This document shows positions 9,577 to 18,389 of a DNA stretch of 64,000 bases, piece after piece. Both the position numbers and the translations under genes were made by a program. The DNA is from Arcticibacter tournemirensis (GTDB taxonomy: Bacteria; Bacteroidota; Bacteroidia; Sphingobacteriales; Sphingobacteriaceae). The stretch is from assembly GCF_006716645.1 (NCBI RefSeq), contig NZ_VFPL01000001.1:2604001-2668000 (forward strand), given 5' to 3'. Every line of letters starts with the position of its first letter. The first letter of the stretch is position 1. The notes beneath the pieces are model-generated. The model was given only the letters and a program-made list of their open reading frames with translations. It ran no database searches and had not been told where the DNA came from.

Positions 9577-10517
9577 TCTTTTTTACCGCCGAACACCGAG
9601 AAACTTACGTAGCGGCCTGGATGGGCTTTCAGATCAAGCATCAGCTTATCAAGGTTCTCAGCAGCATTATTCAGGTTATTATATAAGCCGTCGTCGTTAA
9701 TCAGTTTGCCTAAGGATCCCTGGCCTGCGTTTACCTTATTAACCGCTGCCTGCATATCGGCCACCGCTTTGTCAGCATTGCGGATCGTCTGGTCAAAGTT
9801 AGCTCTTGCAAACTTATCAGTTACAGTTTCCAGGTTACCCATAATGGCGCTGATGCGCTGGTTATTATTCTTGAAGTTACCCGATATCGATTCGAGGTTA
9901 GCAAAAATAGCAGTGAGACGGTTTCCCTGCGTTCCCACCATGCCATCAACCTTACGCGTAGTAGATTCAAGCGTTTGTAAAATATGAGCGATGCTGGCAA
10001 AACTACTGTTAAAGTTTTGCTGGAACTCAGGGCTAATTGTATTATTTAAAGAAGTAAGGATCGAGTCGAGACGTGTGATCATCGCTTCTGCCTTCTGCTG
10101 AACCGGTTTTACCTGCTGTAAGAGGTCTTTCTGGATATTGGAATTCAGTGTGTCGCCGCTCACAGCATATTTGCTACTGTTGCCAAGCTCAAAAACAATG
10201 GCTTTGCTACCCAGCAGGCTGGTGCTTTCCAGCCTGGCCACCGTATTTCGCGGGATCTCGTAGTCGGGATTAATCTTAAGCTGCGCCATGATCCGTCCGT
10301 TTTCCAGTAATCTTAAATTAGATACCCGCCCGATCTGGAAGCCATTTACGAGCACTGGATTAGAGACCGCCAGACCCTCAACATTGTCGTAAGCAGCATA
10401 CAATTCCTGCTCTCTGGAGAAAACATCGTTTCCCTTAAGGAAACTGTATCCAAGGATTAAAATAGCAATGGCAACTGCTGCCAGTATACCAACCTTAGTT
10501 TCATTAGTAATTTTCAT
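9573..10517 (-). CDS. MlaD/MCE family lipid-transport protein
   Basis: A 314-residue protein with one N-terminal membrane helix at about 9-27 (VGILAAVAIAILILGYSFLKG) and an MCE domain at about 38-115 (YDNVEGLAVSNPVLVNGFQIG, SLLGSKAIVFELG). A long helical C-terminus (about 140-300) follows, rich in N, Q and A with heptad-like spacing. MCE proteins form rings that carry lipids across the periplasm and normally work with MlaE permease and MlaF ATPase. Neither is beside this gene, so it is an orphan in this window. A single MCE domain with a coiled-coil tail resembles the needle-like architecture seen in other MCE proteins. Confidence 0.9.
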   Translation of the reverse strand: MKITNETKVGILAAVAIAILILGYSFLKGNDVFSREQELYAAYDNVEGLAVSNPVLVNGFQIGRVSNLRLLENGRIMAQLKINPDYEIPRNTVARLESTSLLGSKAIVFELGNSSKYAVSGDTLNSNIQKDLLQQVKPVQQKAEAMITRLDSILTSLNNTISPEFQQNFNSSFASIAHILQTLESTTRKVDGMVGTQGNRLTAIFANLESISGNFKNNNQRISAIMGNLETVTDKFARANFDQTIRNADKAVADMQAAVNKVNAGQGSLGKLINDDGLYNNLNNAAENLDKLMLDLKAHPGRYVSFSVFGGKKD

Positions 10518-10883
10518 CGAATAATAATTTTTTTAATGGTAACGAAGCTATTTTAAGCGTTCTGTTCATTTCTGTTTGTGAAGCACTGCAAATGCACACA
10601 ACTTGTTTTGGCCAAACTTCTTCTTGACGATCCGTATCATGCGAATTTACATTTATCTGTTCAGATATTATAAACTATAAGCGGGCATTAAGGTTTGATA
10701 CGATGAGAAATAAGGCTTTTAACATTGACTTATGCTGTTCGTTTTCATATTGCCAGCGTAGCGCATTCGTTGAGCCCAGGATCATGATCGGGTTGTTTGT
10801 AATGGTTCTAAAAAAGAAAAATATTTATTTTTTTAACAGTGCTGTTATAAATTTCGCTGTAATTCAGTTCGATGTCATTCTAA
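10518..10883. other. Divergent intergenic region, no gene seen
   Basis: 366 nt of AT-rich DNA between the divergent MCE and PorV-like genes. A 10-bp palindrome TTTGGCCAAA lies at 10607-10616. I found no clear TTG/TAnnTTTG pair for either gene and no credible small ORF; the open frame from 10703 has no family-like composition and runs into the next gene. Confidence 0.6.
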
Positions 10884-11687
10884 ATGCTGCGTCTGGGCCT
10901 CGTCATTGTTATCTTAAGCCTTGTAAATCCACTTTTTGCACAGGATGTACATGATGGTTCACGTTTGACCGCGCTTGGAAATACAGGAGTTGCACTTCAG
11001 GATGTGTGGACCCTGCAATCAAACCAGGCCGGTATTGCTTCTATAAAACGGCCGGTGGCTGCGATTGCATGTGAAAGCAGCTTTTTCAATTCAGCGATCA
11101 CCACCCAATCGGCAATTTTTGCATTTCCATATCATCGGAATGTATTCGGATTTAGCTTGCGGAGCTACGGAATGGACGAATACAGGGAACAGAAGATAGG
11201 CTTTGCCTTCGCACGAGGTTTTGGTGAAACTGTTTTTGCTTCTTTATCCTTTAACATTCATCAACTAAAGATCAGCAGATACGGGAGTGCTGGAGCGTGG
11301 TCGGTGGAGGCAGGATTGCAATATAAAGCCGGAGAAAATCTTATTATTGGAGCTCATATAGCAAATCCCAACCGGAGTGCTTATCAAGCAGACCTGAATG
11401 CTATAGTTCCGGTATTGTTCGAATTGGGGGCCTCTTTACGATTTACCGATAAGGTATTATTGAGCAGTGCTATAGCAAAAGAACTTGACTCTGCCGCTGG
11501 GTTCAAGTGCGGCATTGAATACAATATTATGAGCGAAGTATTCCTTAGAGGTGGTGCAGTAACAAACCCATTCAGGCAATCCGCAGGATTCGGGTATAAG
11601 TATCATTCCCTCAATGTTGACATAGCTGTTACATCGCATCCTGACCTGGGGTTTTCACCGCAGATATCTTTAGGCTATGAATTTTAA
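10884..11687 (+). CDS. PorV/PorQ-like outer-membrane barrel protein
   Basis: A 267-residue protein with a signal peptide (about 1-20, ending PLFAQ), then the PorV/PorQ/FadL-like opening GSRLTALGNTGVALQDVWTLQSNQAGIA. A series of alternating strands ends in an aromatic C-terminal strand (PQISLGYEF), as in outer-membrane barrels. PorV and PorQ are T9SS accessory proteins, but this one is shorter and more divergent, so only the broad family is assigned. It overlaps the next gene by 11 nt and lies two genes upstream of comEC, suggesting it works with them at the outer membrane. Confidence 0.7.
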   Translation: MLRLGLVIVILSLVNPLFAQDVHDGSRLTALGNTGVALQDVWTLQSNQAGIASIKRPVAAIACESSFFNSAITTQSAIFAFPYHRNVFGFSLRSYGMDEYREQKIGFAFARGFGETVFASLSFNIHQLKISRYGSAGAWSVEAGLQYKAGENLIIGAHIANPNRSAYQADLNAIVPVLFELGASLRFTDKVLLSSAIAKELDSAAGFKCGIEYNIMSEVFLRGGAVTNPFRQSAGFGYKYHSLNVDIAVTSHPDLGFSPQISLGYEF

Positions 11688-13725
11688 GAGAATCAGTGGT
11701 CTTCCTTTATTCTTGTCAATCTGCATCTGCAACTCATACGCGCAAATAGAAAATGAACGCGAAACGGAAGTCGTAATTGAATCAGTAGCCGGGAACTTGG
11801 ATGAGAACTATGACTACTCGGAGTTGCAGGAACATCTGGAGCAGTATCTTAAGAATCCGCTTGATCTGAATACCGCTTCCATGGAAGATCTGAAAGAATT
11901 TATATTTCTGAGTCCCATTCAAATAAATAATTTATTGAGACATCGTTTGGAGAATGGCAATTTTGCAGAACTGCAGGAGCTGCAAACTATCGATGCCTTC
12001 GACCCCGAAACGATTAGTAAACTACTCCCTTATATCACATTGAAGCGCAGAGAAAGCCTAAAAGACTTACGGCTCAATGATCTTCGCCGCAGGAGCGACA
12101 ATGATCTGATGTTCACTTACTCACAGCCTCTTCAAAAACAACAAGGGTATTTGCTTTCGGATAGCGCAGGGCACTCTCATTATGAGGGGAACAATGTTCG
12201 TTTTCTTACACGCTACCGTTATCATTTCGGAAAGAAGCTCTTCGCAGCGCTCACTATGGAGAAGGATGCCGGAGAAAAACTCTTTCCAGGACAAACAGGA
12301 CTGGATTTCAATTCTGTAACTATATTCTACAAGGGTGAAGGCAGGATCAGGAAACTCGTTCTAGGTGATTATTTGCTGCAATTTGGGCAGGGTCTTGGCA
12401 TGTGGTCGGGATTGAGTTTTGGCAAGGGTGCGGCAATTGCGTCAATAGCAAAGCAACAAAGCGGGCTAAAGGCTTATACCTCGACCAATGAAGTACAGTT
12501 CTTAAGGGGCACAGCAGCTAGTGTTGGCTTCGGAAAGTTTGAGGTCACGCCATTTATTTCTACGAGAAGAGTGGATGGATCGTTATCTGAGGAGGATTCA
12601 TCGGGTGTTGTCCAGAGTATTGTTTCATTAGGTCAAAGCGGACTTCACCGTACAGCGACGGAGATAGAGAATCATAATAGTATTCAACAAACGGTATATG
12701 GCTCAAATATCCAATATTCAGATAATTCTTTTCGGGCCGGCGCTGTTGTATACAAAACTGGTTTCAATAAGGAATTTCAGCCAGGAAAGTATCTGTACGA
12801 TCAATTTGGTTTTACCGGTTCGTCGATAACGAATGTCAGCTTTTACTATAACTATAATTTGCAAAATACCTATTTCTTTGGGGAAGTCGCCCATACTCCT
12901 GGTTATGGATTTGCGTGGTCGAACGGGGCAATGGTCGCGCTTTCTAAAGAGGTCTCAGCCGTGATACTTTACAGGCACTATCAAAAAAACTTTTATTCTT
13001 TTTTCAGCCAGGGCGTGTCGGAAGGTAGCCCAGGCACCGCTGAAGATGGTCTTTATACCGGACTTGTGATCAGCCCGGATCCTAAAACTGAATTCTTGAT
13101 TTATACTGATGTATTTAGATTTCCCTGGCTGAAGTACGGAGTGGACGCGCCGTCGCGGGGGTATGAAGCGTTTTCACAGTTTTCTTATTCTCCACGTAAG
13201 AGTTTTAAACTTACTTTAAGGTATAAGCTAAAAAACAAACCGGAGAATGATGATGGAAATCAAACAGTCCACTTCCTGCAGGATGTCCAAAAACAGAATT
13301 TCAGAGTTGAGCTCAATTATAAAACCGGATCATTTCAGCTCAGGAGCAGGGTAGAAGCAGCTCTTTATAAAAAAGGTCAGGCAAGAGAACAAGGTCTGTT
13401 GATGTACCAGGATGTCATTTACAAACCGATGAAATCCAGGGTAAGCGGGAACTTAAGACTAGCCTTATTTGATACGGATGGTTTTAATTCACGAGTTTAT
13501 GCATTTGAAAATGACCTCTTGTATAGTTATTCCATTCCCGGGTACCAAAATGGCGGCGTACGCTTTTATCTGAACGCAAAATACGGGATAAATCGAAATA
13601 CAGACCTGTCCGCAAGATATGCTATCAGCAGTTATACAAATTGCGAAGAGATAGGTTCGGGACTGGATAAGATAAATGGTCGTAACAAATCGGATTTTAA
13701 AATGCAGCTTCGATTTCAATTTTAA
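11677..13725 (+). CDS. ComEA-like helix-hairpin-helix protein with large barrel-like C-terminal body
   Basis: A 682-residue protein with a signal peptide at about 1-22 (ending NSYAQ). A tandem helix-hairpin-helix module lies at about 55-120 (PLDLNTASMEDLKEFIFLSP, NNLLRHRLENGNFAELQELQ, ISKLLPYITL), closely patterned on the DNA-binding domain of ComEA. The hairpin glycines (GxG) usual in ComEA are replaced (LSPIQ and AFDPE), so DNA contact may differ. The remaining 550 residues are alternating amphipathic strands with many Y/F and end in KMQLRFQF, a typical barrel C-terminus. It overlaps both neighbours and its last base is shared with the comEC start. A role as outer-membrane DNA receptor is inferred, not shown. 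Confidence 0.75.
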   Translation: MNFKRISGLPLFLSICICNSYAQIENERETEVVIESVAGNLDENYDYSELQEHLEQYLKNPLDLNTASMEDLKEFIFLSPIQINNLLRHRLENGNFAELQELQTIDAFDPETISKLLPYITLKRRESLKDLRLNDLRRRSDNDLMFTYSQPLQKQQGYLLSDSAGHSHYEGNNVRFLTRYRYHFGKKLFAALTMEKDAGEKLFPGQTGLDFNSVTIFYKGEGRIRKLVLGDYLLQFGQGLGMWSGLSFGKGAAIASIAKQQSGLKAYTSTNEVQFLRGTAASVGFGKFEVTPFISTRRVDGSLSEEDSSGVVQSIVSLGQSGLHRTATEIENHNSIQQTVYGSNIQYSDNSFRAGAVVYKTGFNKEFQPGKYLYDQFGFTGSSITNVSFYYNYNLQNTYFFGEVAHTPGYGFAWSNGAMVALSKEVSAVILYRHYQKNFYSFFSQGVSEGSPGTAEDGLYTGLVISPDPKTEFLIYTDVFRFPWLKYGVDAPSRGYEAFSQFSYSPRKSFKLTLRYKLKNKPENDDGNQTVHFLQDVQKQNFRVELNYKTGSFQLRSRVEAALYKKGQAREQGLLMYQDVIYKPMKSRVSGNLRLALFDTDGFNSRVYAFENDLLYSYSIPGYQNGGVRFYLNAKYGINRNTDLSARYAISSYTNCEEIGSGLDKINGRNKSDFKMQLRFQF

Positions 13726-15827
13726 TGCCTATGGATTTTACAGGCGGTATGATATTCATAAGGATACTTCTTCCTGCAATTGCCGGGACATGGATCGGGC
13801 TTTCCTTGCCTGCTTCCGGGTTTATAGTCGCGGTATTTCTGACTGTATGCCTGTTCCTCTTCATTATGCTGATTGCATGCCATTGCTGGTACCGTCGTTT
13901 GAAACTTTATTTGCATCGCTGGCTGCCCGGATTAATTGTGCAAGTCCTGGTTGTGTTTGTATTCAGCTCTATAGCCTTAAGCCGCAATCCACTACTACGC
14001 GATGATCATTTTAGTAAGAACAAAGCCGATGTACTGATTGCCGAAATCAGCTCAGAGCCAAATCTTTCTAATAAAATATGGAGGTTTGAAGTATCAGTCA
14101 GGCAGGGACTAAGAGAAGATTGCTTTGTCCCTTTAAGTGGTAAAATGTTGATTACGGTTTATGCCGATACGTCAGGCAGAAATTATGGAAATGGCGACTA
14201 CCTACTACTTCCATATGACTTTAGTGAAACACAAGTTTCCCTGAACCCTTTTGAATTTAATTATAAGCAATATCTTGCTAACAAAGGCATTTTTCATCAG
14301 GCCTTTTTTTACAGCAACAGACTAAAAACGTTAAATATATCTGCCAAAAAGAGCCTTGGTTGCCTCGTTCTAACATTGAGGCAAAGAATGGTATGGAAAT
14401 TTAAACAATATATTAATAATGAAGATGCGGCAGCCATTGGGTCGACTCTCATACTTGGGTACAAAGCGAGCTTAAGTGAGGAAATCTTAAATGCTTATTC
14501 AAGAACTGGCGTCATGCATGTGTTGTCAGTATCAGGTATGCATGTGGCTATGCTGTTGGTTATGCTGACCTGTATTTTATGGTTTCTGAGACAACGAAAA
14601 GGATTGAGGGTATTACAATCGCTGTTGATTATTCTGATCATCTGGTTTTACTCATTCCTAACCGGTTTCTCTGCTGCTGTTTGCCGGGCTGCACTTATGA
14701 TTAGCTTTGTGATAATCGGGAGAGCTTTTAACCGCGACAATAATTCCACTAACAGTGTTGCAGCATCAGCCGTAATCCTTTTAGTGTATAATCCATGCTT
14801 TTTAAAAGATATAGGATTTCAGTTGTCTTTTTTAGCTGTGTTCGGTCTGATATACTTATATCCAATGGTATACAAATTAGTTGTGATTCAGAATTGGATA
14901 GGAGATAAGCTATGGTCGTTTACTGCCATATCGCTTTCAGCGCAGATATTTACCTTTCCGCTATGCATGTATTACTTCAACCAATTCCCGCTATATTTTC
15001 TTATTAGCAACTTATTTATCGTATTACCGGTTACTCTGGTAATGTACGCCGGGATTGCGTTTATGTTAATCCCTTTTGAACCCCTCTCAAAAGTCCTCGG
15101 CTGGATCCTTGAGAAAACGATTGTCTTTATAAACGAGGGATTGTTCCTAATTGAAAGGTTTCCTTATTCGGCTATTCACAGCCAAAGGTTCGGCTTCTGG
15201 TATTATGCTTCTATCTATCTCATTATTGCATTGTTAATCTTTTCCTTCCAATATAAAAGAAAATTGTTTTTCTACGGCTCACTATTGGTCGTCTTTCTTC
15301 TTACCTCAGTAAGTTCACTACAATCCCTGCGACAGGAACAAAAGAAGAGTATCATGTTTTTCAGCGTGCGAAAGAATATTGCAGTAGGCTTTTTTAATGG
15401 AAGGAAAGGCGATATAGTTACGGGTCTTAACAGAAACAGCAAAGCCTTTACTTACTCTGTTAGTCCGTTGATTGATGCAAGGAACCTTAGAATAAACAAT
15501 TGCTATCCTATCACTGCAGGGTTCAATAACAACTGCTTGTTTTCCGACGGACATTTTTATCAGTTCCTGGGATGCCGTTTACTGATCTGGGACAGGACAT
15601 TTAACTTTAAGTGCTATAAAAGAAAGGCCGTGGTTCAGCATCTGTTACTTAGCGGAAATCCTGTTATCGACATCAAGAGCCTGCGGCAATATGTGCAGTT
15701 TGACAGCCTTATAATAGGGGGCGACAATTCAGATTACCGTGTAAGAAAGTGGACGAGAGAAGCAGGGGTACTTGGAATTAAATACTATGTATTGAAGAAT
15801 GCACCGGCGATTGAATTGTCTTTATAG
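13725..15827 (+). CDS. comEC: ComEC/Rec2 family DNA-uptake channel
   Basis: A 700-residue membrane protein. Two N-terminal helices and a DUF4131-like soluble region (about 75-200) precede the Competence domain with its signature GVMHVLSVSGMHVAMLLVM (about 261-280). The conserved FQLSFLAVFGLIYL comes later, with some eight to ten helices in all. ComEC carries single-stranded DNA across the inner membrane during transformation. The C-terminal 180 residues occupy the place of the metallo-beta-lactamase domain but show no HxHxDH motif, so that domain is probably not a nuclease here. Start: ATG at 13725 overlaps the previous stop by one base; the in-frame ATG at 13731 is an alternative. Confidence 0.88.
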   Translation: MPMDFTGGMIFIRILLPAIAGTWIGLSLPASGFIVAVFLTVCLFLFIMLIACHCWYRRLKLYLHRWLPGLIVQVLVVFVFSSIALSRNPLLRDDHFSKNKADVLIAEISSEPNLSNKIWRFEVSVRQGLREDCFVPLSGKMLITVYADTSGRNYGNGDYLLLPYDFSETQVSLNPFEFNYKQYLANKGIFHQAFFYSNRLKTLNISAKKSLGCLVLTLRQRMVWKFKQYINNEDAAAIGSTLILGYKASLSEEILNAYSRTGVMHVLSVSGMHVAMLLVMLTCILWFLRQRKGLRVLQSLLIILIIWFYSFLTGFSAAVCRAALMISFVIIGRAFNRDNNSTNSVAASAVILLVYNPCFLKDIGFQLSFLAVFGLIYLYPMVYKLVVIQNWIGDKLWSFTAISLSAQIFTFPLCMYYFNQFPLYFLISNLFIVLPVTLVMYAGIAFMLIPFEPLSKVLGWILEKTIVFINEGLFLIERFPYSAIHSQRFGFWYYASIYLIIALLIFSFQYKRKLFFYGSLLVVFLLTSVSSLQSLRQEQKKSIMFFSVRKNIAVGFFNGRKGDIVTGLNRNSKAFTYSVSPLIDARNLRINNCYPITAGFNNNCLFSDGHFYQFLGCRLLIWDRTFNFKCYKRKAVVQHLLLSGNPVIDIKSLRQYVQFDSLIIGGDNSDYRVRKWTREAGVLGIKYYVLKNAPAIELSL

Positions 15828-15897
15828 CGTGGTAAAAAGCATAACAATAAAAGCTTATCGCTATATTAGCAAGTAAACTTTTGCTTAAGGTAAACAG

Positions 15898-16854
15898 ATG
15901 AAGCTTCAGTCAATTACACGAGACGTTATTCATACCATCAGTCGCTATAGTAACTGGAAGCCCGCCGGTATAGAGCAGAGCTTTCGGGAGCATAAGATCT
16001 ATTCGGACAGGTCTATGTGGCTGAGGTTTATCGATGTTTGCCTGCTGTGTCTTGGTGTTGTTTTTACGGTGGCGGGTATCATTTTCTTCTTTGCTTATAA
16101 CTGGCAGGACATGCATAAGTTCCTTAAGCTTGGTCTGATACAAGGGCTTCTGATCGCGGCGATTGCCCTGGTTGTGTTCTCGAGGTTTGATGTCTTTGTT
16201 AAAAACTGTATCCTTTGCGGCGCTTCCTTTCTTACCGGTGCACTGTTTTCGGTATATGGACAGATTTATCAAACGGGCGCCAATGCCTACGATTTCTTCC
16301 TGGGCTGGACGGTCTTTATCACACTATGGGCTGTGGTTTCACGCTTCGCGCCCTTATGGCTTTTGCTGATCTCGCTGGTTGACGTTACGATCATGCTATA
16401 CGCTAACCAGGTTGCGCGGGGCTGGTCGGCGCCCCTGCTGTTCTGTATCCTTTTCGTGGTCAACACCGGCTGCCTGATTGGGTTTATGCGCTTTGAACGT
16501 CTCAATACACCCCGGTGGTTTCTTAAGATACTTGCTATCAGCGCCGTTTGCTGGAGCACCATCAGCATTGTTGCCGGCATTGGTACGCAGTATAGCCTGG
16601 TCTGGTGGATCTCTCTTGCTATTGTTACTGTTATGTATGCTGCAGGCATTGTATATAGCTTCAAATCAAGAACGATATTTTACCTGCTGATCATTCCTCT
16701 GAGTGTTATCATTATCGTTTCTGCTCTCCTTGTTGAAACAGGAGACCAGCATTTAACCTCAATGTTGTTGATTGTGAGCGCTTTTATTGTAAGCAGTATT
16801 ACCGTTTTAATTACCCAGCTGATAAGGCTTAACAAGACATGGAATGGAGAATAA
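15898..16854 (+). CDS. DUF2157 membrane protein
   Basis: A 318-residue protein. The first 45 residues are soluble (LQSITRDVIHTISRYSNWKP), followed by about nine hydrophobic helices, the DUF2157 layout. It is the first of three overlapping genes (DUF2157, DUF4401, GDYXXLXY) found together in many bacteria. The function is unknown; an inner-membrane complex is likely. It overlaps the next gene by 11 nt. Confidence 0.82.
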   Translation: MKLQSITRDVIHTISRYSNWKPAGIEQSFREHKIYSDRSMWLRFIDVCLLCLGVVFTVAGIIFFFAYNWQDMHKFLKLGLIQGLLIAAIALVVFSRFDVFVKNCILCGASFLTGALFSVYGQIYQTGANAYDFFLGWTVFITLWAVVSRFAPLWLLLISLVDVTIMLYANQVARGWSAPLLFCILFVVNTGCLIGFMRFERLNTPRWFLKILAISAVCWSTISIVAGIGTQYSLVWWISLAIVTVMYAAGIVYSFKSRTIFYLLIIPLSVIIIVSALLVETGDQHLTSMLLIVSAFIVSSITVLITQLIRLNKTWNGE

Positions 16855-17917
16855 ACCTGTTGAAAAATTGCTGACTGAAATAGAATCTGCCGAAGGAGAG
16901 TATTTTGAGGCGGATGCTGTAGAAATACAGCAGGAACTGGCAAGGCGCGCCTCTTTGTATTCGGGCCTGGGTATAAAAGCGCTTTCGATTGCCGGAGGCG
17001 CTTTAGCGGGTGTTTTTTTTATGGCATTTCTGTTTTCTATTGGGTTAAATAAATCGGGAACGGGCATGCTTGTTTTGGGCCTGGCCTGCATCGCCGCCGC
17101 CTTGTTGTTGCAGAGGGTGATTAATAGTCTCATACTGGATACCGCTGTCATTTCCGCTTATGCTATCGGCCATATTTCTCTTGCCGCCGGTTTGAACCAC
17201 CTTCATGTGGACGAAAACTTCACCGCCCTGGCTTTATGTGCCATTTCGCTGGCTAGTATCCTGCTCACCGAAAGCTTTATGCTGGTTTTTATAGCAGTGC
17301 TTGTTTTTAATGGCGGCTTGCTCGCTTTTGTGCTGATTAATGATGCGCATTATTTTATCTTTCTGTTAACTGCTTTCGTAAGTATCTCGTTTACCTGGAT
17401 ACATCTGGCAGAGTCGTCGATACTATCGGGGAACAGAAAACTGAATATCCTCTATAATCCTGTTCGTGCGGGCCTTTTGTTTTCATTTATTGGCTTATTG
17501 TTTGTTCTGGCATGGAGGGACTTCTTTGTGTTGCATTCGACACCAATGTGGATCTCTTCTGCGATCATCATTGCTGCTGTGATGGTCGTAATACAGCGGA
17601 TACTGAAAACTACTCCCGGCATCAGCAACAAGAATTACCTGCTGATCTATTTCTTTAGCTTTCTGCTGCTCTTGCCCTGCCTTTTTGCTCCGGCTATTAT
17701 TGGCTCTGTTTTAATTTTGTTGCTATGCTTTCATACCGGCCACCGCAGCGGCCTTATTCTGGCCATTATGTCTTTCGTCTTTTTTGTGTTTTTGTATTAT
17801 TACGACTTAGGGTATACACTTTTAACCAAGTCGGCTATTCTGTTTGTATCAGGGCTGCTTTTTTTGCTGGCCTGGCTTGTGTTTAAAAAACAAATAAAAA
17901 ATTATGAAAAGGAGTAG
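16844..17917 (+). CDS. DUF4401 membrane protein
   Basis: A 357-residue protein with a short soluble N-terminus (about 45 residues, acidic) and about ten hydrophobic helices through to the C-terminus, ending in a basic tail (KKQIKNYEKE). It matches the DUF4401 family, the usual partner of DUF2157 and GDYXXLXY proteins. It overlaps the upstream gene by 11 nt and the downstream gene by 14 nt, which indicates coupled translation of the trio. No catalytic motif is visible. Confidence 0.8.
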   Translation: MENKPVEKLLTEIESAEGEYFEADAVEIQQELARRASLYSGLGIKALSIAGGALAGVFFMAFLFSIGLNKSGTGMLVLGLACIAAALLLQRVINSLILDTAVISAYAIGHISLAAGLNHLHVDENFTALALCAISLASILLTESFMLVFIAVLVFNGGLLAFVLINDAHYFIFLLTAFVSISFTWIHLAESSILSGNRKLNILYNPVRAGLLFSFIGLLFVLAWRDFFVLHSTPMWISSAIIIAAVMVVIQRILKTTPGISNKNYLLIYFFSFLLLLPCLFAPAIIGSVLILLLCFHTGHRSGLILAIMSFVFFVFLYYYDLGYTLLTKSAILFVSGLLFLLAWLVFKKQIKNYEKE

Positions 17918-18389
17918 TGCTGTTATTATTCTTTTGAACCTGCTTCTTCTTTTAATTTACTTTAACTGGAATGTTTTTGAGAAGGAGAAAACGCTGAAGC
18001 AGGGTAAACTGGTACTGCTGGAGCTGGCGCCGGTAGATCCGCGGTCATTAATGCAGGGCGACTATATGCGACTCAGCTATTCTTTGGTGCAAAATATATC
18101 GCCGCATAAGCTGCCGAAGAGGGGGTACTGCGTGGTGCGGCTTGACGGGCATCAGGTGGCCAAAAAGGTTCGGTTTCAACAGCATAAACTCCCGCTTCAT
18201 GAGGGGGAGTACCTGATAAAATACTTTTATAACGACTTCATCATTGATCTTGGAGCGGGATCTTACTTCTTTGAAGAAGGTACCCAGGCCAAATACGTGA
18301 ATGCCAAATATGGGGGGGTGAGGATCGACAACGAAGGAAACAGCGTCCTCACTGGATTGTATGATAAGAGTTATAATCTGATTAAATGA
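17904..18389 (+). CDS. GDYXXLXY domain protein
   Basis: A 161-residue protein. One N-terminal membrane helix (residues 5-22) precedes a soluble domain carrying the defining motif GDYMRLSY at about 52-59. Later blocks are RGYCVVRLDG and HEGEYLIKYFY. The family is of unknown function and nearly always sits beside DUF2157/DUF4401 membrane proteins. The soluble domain should be periplasmic, presenting the motif outside the membrane pair. Its stop overlaps the xseA start (ATGA). Confidence 0.88.
   Translation: MKRSSAVIILLNLLLLLIYFNWNVFEKEKTLKQGKLVLLELAPVDPRSLMQGDYMRLSYSLVQNISPHKLPKRGYCVVRLDGHQVAKKVRFQQHKLPLHEGEYLIKYFYNDFIIDLGAGSYFFEEGTQAKYVNAKYGGVRIDNEGNSVLTGLYDKSYNLIK

Noticed and set aside
10703-10954. 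83-residue open frame upstream of the PorV-like gene
   Set aside because: Cys/Phe-rich, non-protein-like composition, no start context, and it overlaps the signal peptide of the real gene in another frame.
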